A stretch of DNA of 44,408 nt from JBGPEQ01 sp035518775. GTDB taxonomy: Bacteria > Pseudomonadota > Alphaproteobacteria > Dongiales > Dongiaceae. The notes beneath the pieces were generated by a model that saw only the letters and a program-made list of their open reading frames with translations, made no database searches and was not told the origin of the DNA. Of the stretch, positions 1 through 7,832 are shown piece by piece; within the stretch, counting starts at the first letter, position 1; the number at the start of each line of letters is the position of its first letter. The DNA is taken from assembly GCA_035518775.1 (NCBI GenBank), contig DATIXH010000058.1, positions 1 to 44,408 of the forward strand, given 5' to 3'. A program made the translations under genes and the position numbers.

Positions 1-13
1 GGTCGTAACGATC

Positions 14-2713
14 GTGCGGACGCCGCAGGAGCAGCGCGAGCCGCCGATCGGCCCCGATGCCTATATCAACGAGCTGGTCGACCTCCTGTTCGAGCGGCTG
101 CTCGAGGTGGTGCGGCTGCGCCAGCCGGAGATCGAGCCCACGCTGCGTGGCGACAGCCCGCTCGACGATCTCCCGCCCGCGCTGCTGCTGCGCACGCTTC
201 AGGCCTACGGCATCTGGTTCCACCTGCTGGCCATCGCCGAAGAGAACGCCACCATCCGCACCCGCCGCCGCATCGAGCGCGACGGCGGCCCCGACGCCCT
301 CCCCGGAACGTTCTCCCACGTGATCTCCCAGGCCGCGGCCGCCGGCGTCTCGGCCGCCGCGCTGCAGGATCTGCTCGACTGCAGCCTGATCCAGCCCGTC
401 CTCACCGCCCATCCGACCGAGGCCAAGCGCGTCACCGTGCTGGAGATCCACCGCCGCATCTATCGCCTGCTGGTCGAGTTGGAATCGGCGCGTTGGACGC
501 CGCGCGAGCGCGCCGCCCTCATCGAGGGCCTACGCAACGAGATCGACCTGCTCTGGCTGACCGGCGAGATCCGCCTGGAGAAGCCGAGCGTCGAGCAGGA
601 GGTGGCCTGGGGCCTGCACTTCTTCGACGAGACCATCTTCGGCCGCATCCCGGAGCTGCTGGAGCGCCTCGATGCCGCGCTCGCCCGCCACTACCCCGAG
701 AGCGAGTTCCGCATCCCGCCCATGTTGCGCTTCGGCTCCTGGATCGGCGGTGACCGCGACGGCAATCCGTTCGTCACCGCCGCAGTGACGCGGGCCGCGC
801 TCGCGAGCAGCCGCCAGGCAACACTGCGTCACTACTGCCGCGAGATCGACCGCCTGCTGCGCAGCCTGAGCATCGCCGCCCACAGCGTGACCGTGCCGCC
901 GATGTTTCTCTCCCGCGTGGCGTCGGCGCTCGACCGCAGCGGCGAGCGGACGGCCATCGAGGCGCGCAATCCCGGCGAGGTCTTCCGCCAGTTTCTCACC
1001 TGCATGCTCGGCCGCCTCGACCCGGATGCGCCCGACGCCTACGAGAGTCCGGACCAACTCGTCGCCGATCTCTTCGCGCTCGAGGACGGCCTCGTCGGCG
1101 CGCGCTGCGCCGCCCTCGCGCGCAGCCTGGTACGGCCGGTGCGCCGCCAGGTCGAAGCCTTCGGCTTCACCGCGGCCAGCCTGGACATCCGCCAGAACGC
1201 GATGGTGATCAACCGCACGCTGCAGGCGATCTGGCGCCAGGCGCATGCGGGCCTGGAGCCGCCGGCGCCCGACGGCGAAGCCTGGTCGTCTTGGCTGCTC
1301 GCCGAGCTTGCGCGTCCTTTGGACTCGCTGCCCGCCTTCGAAGCGCTGCCGCCCGAAGCCGTGGAGACGCTCGCCACCTTCCGTTTGATGCGCGACATGG
1401 CGGCGCAGGATCGCTCCGCGCTCGGCACGTTCATCCTGAGCATGACGGCGCGGGCGGCCGATCTGCTCGGCGTCTATCTCCTCGCCAAGTACGCGGGTCT
1501 GTTCGCCGATGCCGAGGGTTTAGAGAGTTGCACCATCCGCATCGTCCCGTTGTTCGAGACGATCGACGACCTCGAGCGCGCCCCCGCCATCCTGCGCGAG
1601 CTGCTGTCGCTCCCGCTCGTGCGCCGCACGGTGCGCGCCCTCGGCCGCACCCAGGAGGTCATGCTCGGCTATTCCGACTCCAACAAGGACGGCGGCTTCC
1701 TCTCCGCCAACTGGGCGCTGTTCAAGGCGCAGATCGCGCTCGCCCGCACCGGCCGCCAGTTCGACATCCAGATCTCGTACTTCCACGGCCGCGGCGGCTC
1801 CGTCAGCCGCGGCGGCGCCCCCGCCGGCCGCGCCATCGAGGCCCAGCCCGCGGGCTCGGTGCGGGGCCGCCTGCGTATGACCGAGCAAGGCGAGGTGGTC
1901 TCGGCGCACTATGCCAACCGCGGCACCGCCCTCGCCCATATGGAGCTGCTGGCGGCGAGCGTGCTCAGTCACAGCCTGCGCGCCAACGGCGAGTCGCGCC
2001 CGACCAATCCCGAGTTCGACGAGGCCATGGAGGCGCTCGCCGGTGTCGCCGAGGCCGCCTATCGCCGTCTCGCCGATCATCCCGGCTTGGTCACCTACTA
2101 CCACGCCGCCAGTCCCCTCGCCGAGCTGGCCTGGCTGAAGCTCGGCTCGCGCCCGGCGCGCCGGTTCGGGGCCAAGACGCTCGACGATCTCCGCGCCATC
2201 CCCTGGGTGTTCGGCTGGAGCCAGAACCGCCATCTGATACCCGGCTGGTACGGCCTCGGCACCGCGCTGCAGCGCTTCATGGAGATCCGCGGTTCCGAAG
2301 GCGAGGACCTGCTGCGCCGCATGTTCCGCACCTTCCCGCTCTTCCGCCTGGTCATCGACGAGGTCGAGAAGACGCTGCCGCTGGTCGACCTCGCCATCGC
2401 CCGCCGCTTCGCGAGCCTCGTGCCCGACACCGCCCTGCGCGACGACATCTTCGCCCTGGTGGAGGCCGAATACGGCCGCACCGTCCTCCACCTGCTGCGC
2501 CTCACCGGGGAGAAGGCGCTGCTCGACCGCTTCCCCAACCATCGCGGCCGCCTCGACAGCCGCCTGCCCATGCTGAACCGCGCCAGCCGCCAGCAAGTAG
2601 AGCTCCTCCGCCGCGTCCGCTCCCGCCGCCCCGCGAGCGACGCCAACGAAGACCTCGTGCCGTTGCTGCTGTCCATCAACTGCGTCGCCGCCGGCTTGGG
2701 CTGGACGGGGTAG
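14..2713 (+). CDS. ppc: Phosphoenolpyruvate carboxylase
   Basis: Cytosolic enzyme that carboxylates PEP with bicarbonate to oxaloacetate. At 899 residues it is close to the roughly 880-930 usual for bacterial PEPC. Visible signatures are TAHPTE with the catalytic His near residue 133, WIGGDRDGNP near 243, GYSDSNKDGG near 552 and FHGRGGS near 590. The C-terminus ends AAGLGWTG, keeping the Thr-Gly end of the usual QNTG tail. The chosen GTG start is provisional: the frame stays open to the window edge, so a few N-terminal residues may lie outside. The malyl-CoA lyase-like gene follows about 340 bases downstream on the same strand. In Methylobacterium-type methylotrophs ppc and mcl belong to the serine cycle, where PEPC makes the C4 acceptor; that suggests an assimilatory rather than purely anaplerotic role here (inference). 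Identity is very secure. Confidence 0.97.
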   Translation: MRTPQEQREPPIGPDAYINELVDLLFERLLEVVRLRQPEIEPTLRGDSPLDDLPPALLLRTLQAYGIWFHLLAIAEENATIRTRRRIERDGGPDALPGTFSHVISQAAAAGVSAAALQDLLDCSLIQPVLTAHPTEAKRVTVLEIHRRIYRLLVELESARWTPRERAALIEGLRNEIDLLWLTGEIRLEKPSVEQEVAWGLHFFDETIFGRIPELLERLDAALARHYPESEFRIPPMLRFGSWIGGDRDGNPFVTAAVTRAALASSRQATLRHYCREIDRLLRSLSIAAHSVTVPPMFLSRVASALDRSGERTAIEARNPGEVFRQFLTCMLGRLDPDAPDAYESPDQLVADLFALEDGLVGARCAALARSLVRPVRRQVEAFGFTAASLDIRQNAMVINRTLQAIWRQAHAGLEPPAPDGEAWSSWLLAELARPLDSLPAFEALPPEAVETLATFRLMRDMAAQDRSALGTFILSMTARAADLLGVYLLAKYAGLFADAEGLESCTIRIVPLFETIDDLERAPAILRELLSLPLVRRTVRALGRTQEVMLGYSDSNKDGGFLSANWALFKAQIALARTGRQFDIQISYFHGRGGSVSRGGAPAGRAIEAQPAGSVRGRLRMTEQGEVVSAHYANRGTALAHMELLAASVLSHSLRANGESRPTNPEFDEAMEALAGVAEAAYRRLADHPGLVTYYHAASPLAELAWLKLGSRPARRFGAKTLDDLRAIPWVFGWSQNRHLIPGWYGLGTALQRFMEIRGSEGEDLLRRMFRTFPLFRLVIDEVEKTLPLVDLAIARRFASLVPDTALRDDIFALVEAEYGRTVLHLLRLTGEKALLDRFPNHRGRLDSRLPMLNRASRQQVELLRRVRSRRPASDANEDLVPLLLSINCVAAGLGWTG

Positions 2714-2719
2714 CGAAGG

Positions 2720-2990
2720 TTCACCGCAGAGACGCAGAGGCGCAGAGAAGAAAAATGAAACTACAGATGAACACAGATGGCGTTCGCGCGGCACGGCGTC
2801 ACGATGATTGTCCGTGTCCAACTGCGGTTCCCAACCTGAAATCGTTTGATGCGCCCTTCGCCAAGCTCAGGGTGGGGGTTCCTGGCTCCTGTGTCACGAA
2901 AGCAGCCGCCCTCATCCCGGGCTTGGCGAAAGGCGCACGACCGCAATGCCTTCCTCTTTCTTCTCTGCGCCTCTGCGTCTCTGCGGTGAA
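2720..2990. repeat. Nested inverted-repeat element between ppc and the malyl-CoA lyase gene
   Basis: This fills the 336-base gap between the two genes, and no gene is seen in it. The outer arms (2720-2753 and 2957-2990) are perfect 34-base inverted copies built on the phrase CGCAGAGACGCAGAGGCGCA. Just inside the left arm is a module reading ACAGATGAACACAGATGG. A second, imperfect inverted pair of about 28 bases (2851-2878 and 2909-2936), centred on TTCGCCAAGC, lies inside the first. The CGCAGAG/ACAGATGAACAC modules recur in the same order at 38534-38746, and the inner family recurs at 36367-36451. There is no transposase. It is probably a non-autonomous palindromic repeat that could form a long RNA hairpin between the two cotranscribable genes. 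Confidence 0.85.
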
Positions 2991-3049
2991 TCCTTGCCAG
3001 CCGACGCACCGACCGGCATGAATCAACCTTCAATACAGCGGAGAGAACC

Positions 3050-4030
3050 ATGAGCTTCAAGGTCGTTGAGCCGGCGCCGGCGCGCCTCAACCGCAGCGAG
3101 CTGGCGGTGCCCGGCAGCCAGCCGCAGCTGTTCGAGAAGGCCGCGAAGTCCGCCGCCGACGTCGTGTTCCTCGACCTGGAGGATGCCGTCGCCCCCGACG
3201 ACAAGCCGCAGGCGCGCAAGAACGTCATCGCCGCGATCAACGACATCGACTGGGGCGCCAAGACCCTCTCCGTCCGCATCAACGGCCTCGACACCCACTA
3301 CATGTATCGCGACGTCGTCGACGTTCTGGAGCAGGCCGGCGACCGTCTCGACCTCATCATGATCCCGAAGGTCGGCACCGCGGCCGACGTCTACGCCCTC
3401 GACATGCTCGTCACCCAGATCGAGACCGCGAAGGCCCGCAAGAAGCGCATCGGCTTTGAGCTGATCATCGAGACCGCCCTCGGCATGCAGAACGTGCACG
3501 AGATCTCCGCCGCCAGCCGCCGCAACGAGTCCCTGCATTTCGGCGTCGCCGACTACGCCGCCTCCACCCGCGCACGCACCACCGGCATCGGCGGCGCCAA
3601 CCCGGATTACGCCATTCTCACGGACGCCGACGCCGCCAACAAGCGCGACACCCACTGGGGCGATATGTGGCACTACGCCATCGCCCGCATGGTGGTGGCC
3701 GCGCGCGCCAACGGCCTGCGTCCCGTCGACGGCCCCTTCGGCAACTTCTCTGACCCCGACGGCTATCGCGCCGCAGGCCGCCGCGGCGCCGTGCTCGGCT
3801 GCGAAGGCAAATGGGCGATCCACCCCTCGCAGGTGGCGCTCGCCAACGAGGTGTTCAGCCCGAGCGAGGCCGAGGTGACGAAGGCCAAGCGCATCCTCCA
3901 GGCCATGGCCGAGGCCGCGAAGGCCGGCAAGGGCGCCGTCTCCCTCGACGGCCGCCTCATCGACTACGCCTCCATCCGCCAGGCCGAAGTGCTGGTGAAG
4001 AAGGCCGAGCAGATCGGCGCGGCGGGTTGA
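3050..4030 (+). CDS. mcl: HpcH/HpaI-family CoA-ester lyase, L-malyl-CoA / beta-methylmalyl-CoA lyase-like
   Basis: Probable Mg-dependent C-C lyase that splits (S)-malyl-CoA to glyoxylate and acetyl-CoA and may also act on beta-methylmalyl-CoA. The 326 residues contain the family hallmarks: VVFLDLEDAVAPDDK near residue 38 with acidic metal/substrate residues, VRINGLDT near 77, MIPKVG near 104, FELIIETALGMQNV near 137, and the C-terminal GKWAIHPSQVALANEVFSPS. The N-terminus (MSFKVVEPAPARLNRSELAV) and the DTHYMYRDVVDVLEQAGDRL block match my memory of Rhodobacter Mcl1 and Methylobacterium MclA more than citrate lyase CitE. The ATG has a GGAGAG Shine-Dalgarno about 5 bases upstream. Its place after ppc supports a serine-cycle role; glyoxylate or 3-hydroxypropionate-type functions remain possible. 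Malate-CoA ligase genes (mtkAB) are not in the window. Confidence 0.88.
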   Translation: MSFKVVEPAPARLNRSELAVPGSQPQLFEKAAKSAADVVFLDLEDAVAPDDKPQARKNVIAAINDIDWGAKTLSVRINGLDTHYMYRDVVDVLEQAGDRLDLIMIPKVGTAADVYALDMLVTQIETAKARKKRIGFELIIETALGMQNVHEISAASRRNESLHFGVADYAASTRARTTGIGGANPDYAILTDADAANKRDTHWGDMWHYAIARMVVAARANGLRPVDGPFGNFSDPDGYRAAGRRGAVLGCEGKWAIHPSQVALANEVFSPSEAEVTKAKRILQAMAEAAKAGKGAVSLDGRLIDYASIRQAEVLVKKAEQIGAAG

Positions 4031-4054
4031 CAATCGAGAAGGCGGGAAGTGCGG

Positions 4055-4294
4055 TCAGCGGCAGCTGTAGCGCGCGACGTAGTACCCGTTCTGCAGATCG
4101 AGGCTGTCCAGCCGCGCCGGGAGGCTATAGCGGCTGCAGAACTGCGCGGCGCGGTCGTTGGCGTCGTCCATATGCTTGGTGTCGTCGACGTTGAAGCTCA
4201 CCGTCGGCGGCGCGGCGCTGGCCCGCGAGACGTTGTGCGAGGAGCCGCAGGCGGCGAGCGGCAGCGTCAGAAGCCCGGCCAGAATTAAACGCAT
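4055..4294 (-). CDS. Small putative lipoprotein
   Basis: A 79-residue secreted lipoprotein of unknown function. The start is the ATG at 4292-4294, giving MRLILAGLLTLPLAACGSS: a short hydrophobic signal ending in the lipobox LAAC, so Cys16 would be lipidated. GGAG sits 7 bases upstream and decides this start over longer in-frame options. The mature part is small and hydrophilic, with FCSRYSLPARLDSLDLQNGY and a second Cys at its end (YSCR), so one disulfide is possible. It lies alone, pointing left between two right-pointing genes and nearly abutting the end of the lyase gene. I recognise no family. Confidence 0.7.
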   Translation of the reverse strand: MRLILAGLLTLPLAACGSSHNVSRASAAPPTVSFNVDDTKHMDDANDRAAQFCSRYSLPARLDSLDLQNGYYVARYSCR

Positions 4295-4446
4295 CGTGTT
4301 CGCTCCGATCAGGGGACCTGTGATGGCTGCAGAACCCCAGGGTCTCCTCTTTTGTTCCGGGGCAGGAACCATGCGCCCGCTCCGGCTGTTGATCGGTTGC
4401 CGCTTAGCGCGCCGGTCGCCTGGTCCCATCACGCAAGAGCCTATAT

Positions 4447-6636
4447 TTGCTGCACGCCCCCGATCGGATCGACAGCATCGTCATTCCCGGCCTCGAGCCG
4501 GGTCCCGAGGCGGGCCCCGTCCTGCAGGCCGGGCGCAATGCCTGGCGCATCGCGCGGGCCGAGCGCGCGGCCGTGCTCGTTGACGGCGCCTGCTATTTCG
4601 GCGCCCTCCGGCGCGCCCTGCGCAATGCCGAGCGCACGATCTACATCGTCGGCTGGGACATCAATTCCCGCACGCGCCTCGTCGGCGAGAGCGGCGAGAC
4701 CGGCGACGACCTGCCGGAGACGCTCGGCGAATTCCTGTCCGCGCTCGTGCGCCGCAAGCCGCGGCTCTCGATCAAGCTGCTGCTGTGGGACTACTCGGTG
4801 GTCTATTCCCTCGAGCGCGAGCCGATGCCCTCGCTGGCGCTGCAATGGCGGACCCCACCGCAGATCGAGCTCTGCCTGGACGATCGCCTGCCGACCGGCT
4901 CGTCGCACCATCAGAAGATCGTCGTGGTCGACGACCGTATCGCTTTCTGCGGCGGTCTCGATCTCACGGTCCGGCGCTGGGACAGCCCGGCTCATGCCAT
5001 CGCCGAGCCCGGCCGCGTCGATCCGGCCGGCGCGCCCTATCCTCCCTTCCACGACGTGCAGATGCTGGTCGACGGCGAGGCCGCGCGCGCGCTGGCCGAG
5101 CTCGTGCGCGAGCGCTGGGCGCTGGCCGCCTGCGAGCGGTTGCGGCTGCCGCGGGTCGGCGCTGCCGGCGATCCCTGGCCCGCCCCGGTCCGGCCTGATT
5201 TTCACCATGTCGACGTCGCGATTTCGCGCACCCAGCCTGAGGCCGAGGACCGGTCGGAGGTGCGCGAGGTCGAGACGCTCTATCTCGACATGATCGCCGC
5301 CGCGCGCCGCGCGATCTACATCGAGAACCAGTTCGTCACCTGCGCCAACATCGCGCACGGCCTCGCCGCCGCGCTGCGCGAGCGGCCGCAGCTCGAAGTG
5401 CTGATCGTGATGCCGCGGACCCACACCAGCTGGATCGGCGAGCGCGCCATGCTGGCGGGCCGCCGGCGCTTTCTGGAGATCCTGCGTGCGGCGGCGGCGC
5501 CGGACCGCGTGCGCCTCGTCCATCCCCAGGTGGTCGAGGGCGAGGCGGCGGTGGACGTCATGGTCCACTCCAAGCTCATGATCGTCGACGACCGCCTGCT
5601 GCGCATCGGCTCCGCCAATCTCTGCAATCGCTCCATGGGCACGGACAGCGAATGCGACCTCGCGATCGAGGCCGCGGATGCCGCGGCGCGCCGCGCCGTC
5701 TGCGCGGTCCGCGACCGGCTGCTGGGCGAGCATTGCGGAGTCTCTGCCGAAGAGATCGGCGTCCGGATCGCGCGCACCGGCTCGCTGCTTGCAGCGCTCG
5801 CCACGGTCGAGGGCCGTGCGCATCGCCTGGTCGACATGGCCGATGCCCCCGTGGCCGGCGAGGAGGTGTTCGCGCCGGTGGAAGCGCTGGCGGACCCGGA
5901 GCGTCCCATCAGCATCGCCGGCCTGATCGGCGCGAACGGCAGTCTGCGGCCGCTGCGCTGGAGTGCGCGGACCCTGGCGAAGATCGGCGTCACGCTCGCT
6001 GCCGTCGTCCTCATGCTCTTGCTTTGGCGCTACGCCGACTTGCAGCATCTGGCTGAACCAAGCGCGCTCGAAGCACTGCTGGCCGATATCGCCGCGAATC
6101 CGCTGGCCCCGGCGGTGGTGGTCATGCTGTTCGTATGCGCCGGACTCGTCGGCTTTCCCGTGACCGTGCTCATCGCCGCCACGGCCGTGTCCTTCGGCGC
6201 CTGGCCCGGTCTGCCCTATGCCGCTGCCGGCGCCATGGCGAGCGCGGCCGTGACCTACGGGATCGGCGCGTGGCTGGGGGCGGGCGTGCTGCGCCGCCTG
6301 CTCGGGCCGCGCCTCAACCGCATCCGCCGCGGCATCACGCAGCGCGGCATCCTCGCGGTCACGGCGGTGCGGCTGGTGCCGGTGGCGCCTTTCTCGGTGG
6401 TGAATCTCGTGGCCGGCGCGCTCAAGATCTCTCTGCCGGACTATCTCGTCGGCACGGCGCTCGGCCTTGTGCCGGGACTTGCGGCCATGTCGGTGCTCGG
6501 CGACCGGCTGGCCCGCATCATGACCGATCCGACGCTCTTCGACGTCGGGATTCTCGTGGCGGTCGTGGTCGCCTGGCTCGGGCTCTCCATCGGCTTGCAG
6601 GGACTGTTCACGCGGGCCCGGAGGCGACGCCGGTGA
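4447..6636 (+). CDS. Phospholipase D-family protein fused to a VTT/DedA-type membrane domain
   Basis: This 729-residue protein has two PLD catalytic motifs: HQKIVVVDD with His155/Lys157, and HSKLMIVDD with His374/Lys376 followed by GSANLCNRS. It should carry out phosphatidyl transfer or hydrolysis, as in cardiolipin synthases. From about residue 505 a transmembrane segment (LAKIGVTLAAVVLMLLLW) begins a hydrophobic region typical of the VTT (SNARE-associated, TVP38/TMEM64) domain, with GFPVTVLIAATA and RLVPVAPFSVVNLVAGAL. VTT proteins are linked to lipid scrambling, so the fusion would couple lipid remodelling to translocation (inference). The start is TTG at 4447, and no strong ribosome site is visible. 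The stop overlaps the start of the next gene (GTGA), implying translational coupling. PLD plus EEP genes also pair in Escherichia coli (clsB-ybhP). Confidence 0.88.
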   Translation: MLHAPDRIDSIVIPGLEPGPEAGPVLQAGRNAWRIARAERAAVLVDGACYFGALRRALRNAERTIYIVGWDINSRTRLVGESGETGDDLPETLGEFLSALVRRKPRLSIKLLLWDYSVVYSLEREPMPSLALQWRTPPQIELCLDDRLPTGSSHHQKIVVVDDRIAFCGGLDLTVRRWDSPAHAIAEPGRVDPAGAPYPPFHDVQMLVDGEAARALAELVRERWALAACERLRLPRVGAAGDPWPAPVRPDFHHVDVAISRTQPEAEDRSEVREVETLYLDMIAAARRAIYIENQFVTCANIAHGLAAALRERPQLEVLIVMPRTHTSWIGERAMLAGRRRFLEILRAAAAPDRVRLVHPQVVEGEAAVDVMVHSKLMIVDDRLLRIGSANLCNRSMGTDSECDLAIEAADAAARRAVCAVRDRLLGEHCGVSAEEIGVRIARTGSLLAALATVEGRAHRLVDMADAPVAGEEVFAPVEALADPERPISIAGLIGANGSLRPLRWSARTLAKIGVTLAAVVLMLLLWRYADLQHLAEPSALEALLADIAANPLAPAVVVMLFVCAGLVGFPVTVLIAATAVSFGAWPGLPYAAAGAMASAAVTYGIGAWLGAGVLRRLLGPRLNRIRRGITQRGILAVTAVRLVPVAPFSVVNLVAGALKISLPDYLVGTALGLVPGLAAMSVLGDRLARIMTDPTLFDVGILVAVVVAWLGLSIGLQGLFTRARRRRR

Positions 6637-7355
6637 GCGCGACCGCCGGGGTCCTGCGCCTGCTCACCTGGAACATCCACCGCGGCATCGATCGCCGCGG
6701 CCGCTACGACCTGCGGCCGATCGTCGAACTCGTGCGCCGCCACGATCCGGATATCGTCGCCCTCCAGGAGATCGACTCGCGTGGCCACGGCGAGCCGGAC
6801 GCCGCGCCGCTCGTCGTCCTGACGGAGGCACTGGGCAGCCATGTCGCGGAGGCGCGCACCATCGTGGCGCCCGACGGCCACTACGGCCACGCTCTCATCA
6901 GCCGCTGGCCGCTGGCGCCGCCGGTCCTGCACGATCTGTCGGTCCGGCGGCGCGAGCCGCGCTTCGCGATCGAGACCACCGCCGAAACGCCGGCCGGCCG
7001 CATCCATCTCGCCGCCGTCCATCTCGGCCTGCGCATCGGCGAGCGCCGCCGCCAGGCCGCCATGCTGGCGGAGATCGCCGCCGGGTCCGGCGAGGTCTCG
7101 GTCATGCTCGGCGACTTCAACGACTGGCCCTGGTTCTGGCCCTGGCGCGACCTGGTGCGCCGCGCCCTGGCCGCCGCGCTCCCCGGCCGCACCTTCCACC
7201 GCACCTTCCCCGCCCGCTGGCCCCTCCTGATGCTCGACCGCATCTACTCCCGCCCTGCCGACGCCCTCCTGCGCAGCTGGACCGACGCCGACGCCCGCTC
7301 GCTCTCGGACCACCTGCCGGTGGTGGCGGAGATTCAGGTGAGGCGCGCGACCTAA
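6633..7355 (+). CDS. Endonuclease/exonuclease/phosphatase-family protein (YbhP-like)
   Basis: A 240-residue metal-dependent phosphoesterase of the EEP superfamily, which includes DNase I, exonuclease III and sphingomyelinases. Family features are LLTWNIHRGID near the N-terminus (metal/catalytic Asn), IVALQEID (metal-binding Glu), VMLGDFNDWPW (Asp and Asn of the active site) and SLSDHLPVVAEI at the end (catalytic His). The start is the GTG at 6633, which overlaps the stop of the PLD-VTT gene. The same order occurs in the E. coli clsB-ybhP pair, so a lipid head-group phosphodiester substrate is more likely than DNA, but this is inference. No signal peptide is seen. Confidence 0.85.
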   Translation: MSATAGVLRLLTWNIHRGIDRRGRYDLRPIVELVRRHDPDIVALQEIDSRGHGEPDAAPLVVLTEALGSHVAEARTIVAPDGHYGHALISRWPLAPPVLHDLSVRRREPRFAIETTAETPAGRIHLAAVHLGLRIGERRRQAAMLAEIAAGSGEVSVMLGDFNDWPWFWPWRDLVRRALAAALPGRTFHRTFPARWPLLMLDRIYSRPADALLRSWTDADARSLSDHLPVVAEIQVRRAT

Positions 7356-7383
7356 TCCAATCCCAGGCACCCTAATGCCGAGG

Positions 7384-7412
7384 TTGACTTGCTCTCCCAA
7401 TGTTCTTATAAT
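7384..7412 (+). promoter_or_regulatory. Near-consensus sigma-70 promoter reading antisense into a transposase remnant
   Basis: TTGACT at 7384-7389 is followed by a 17-base spacer and a perfect TATAAT at 7407-7412, so the match is 11 of 12 at ideal spacing. It points right, against the transposase remnant and the formamidase operon, and no right-pointing gene starts downstream before accA. It may be an outward promoter at an element edge, the source of an antisense RNA, or a chance match. The sequence AATGTTCTTATAATGTTCTA also carries a short direct repeat of AATGTTCT. Confidence 0.45.
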
Positions 7413-7663
7413 GTTCTAATCGTCGATGGACACGCTCGAGCGGCTCGCTGGTAAAGCTTTGCACGCTGCGCCCGTAGGCAGACCTCCACCTCGCGCAGGC
7501 TCTCCCGGTAAGTCAGCTGCGCGAACGCCATGCACAGGAACTGGTCGAGGCAACTGAACCGCTTGACCTTATGCTCACCATCGTACCGTGCCACGCAGCG
7601 GCGAAAGCGATGCAGTGGCAGATGATCCATCACTTGGGCGAACACCAGCTTGCCGGCGTACAT
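7406..7663 (-). pseudogene. Truncated IS4-family transposase (DUF4372-type N-terminus)
   Basis: From the ATG at 7661-7663, with GGGAGGAG upstream, the reading MYAGKLVFAQVMDHLPLHRF to KRFSCLDQFLCMAFAQLTYRESLREVEVCLRAQ is the conserved N-terminal domain of IS4-type transposases with a DUF4372 head. Homology stops after about 70 residues, near position 7450, and the frame then ends in an unrelated tail (ARACPSTIRTL). The DDE catalytic domain is absent, so this is a remnant. It lies immediately downstream of the formamidase-like operon. The about 170 bases between the remnant and that operon hold no gene; I could not identify terminal inverted repeats or a target duplication. Confidence 0.85.
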
Positions 7664-7832
7664 GCTCTCCTCCCGCGCAACCCTGCGCGTGAGCCTTCCG
7701 CCCGCCCAACCCAAGGTTCAAGTCGGTGACACGCTCAAATCCCCAAAACATCAATGTTGCTCGCCGCTTACGCCCGTCCCACGGCACAACGATGGGACAC
7801 CACTGGGTCCATCGGTCACTTTCCGGTGCACC

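Noticed and set aside
2754..2956. Short frames inside the first repeat element
   Set aside because: They run through palindromic repeat sequence on both strands and read as arm translations, not as proteins.
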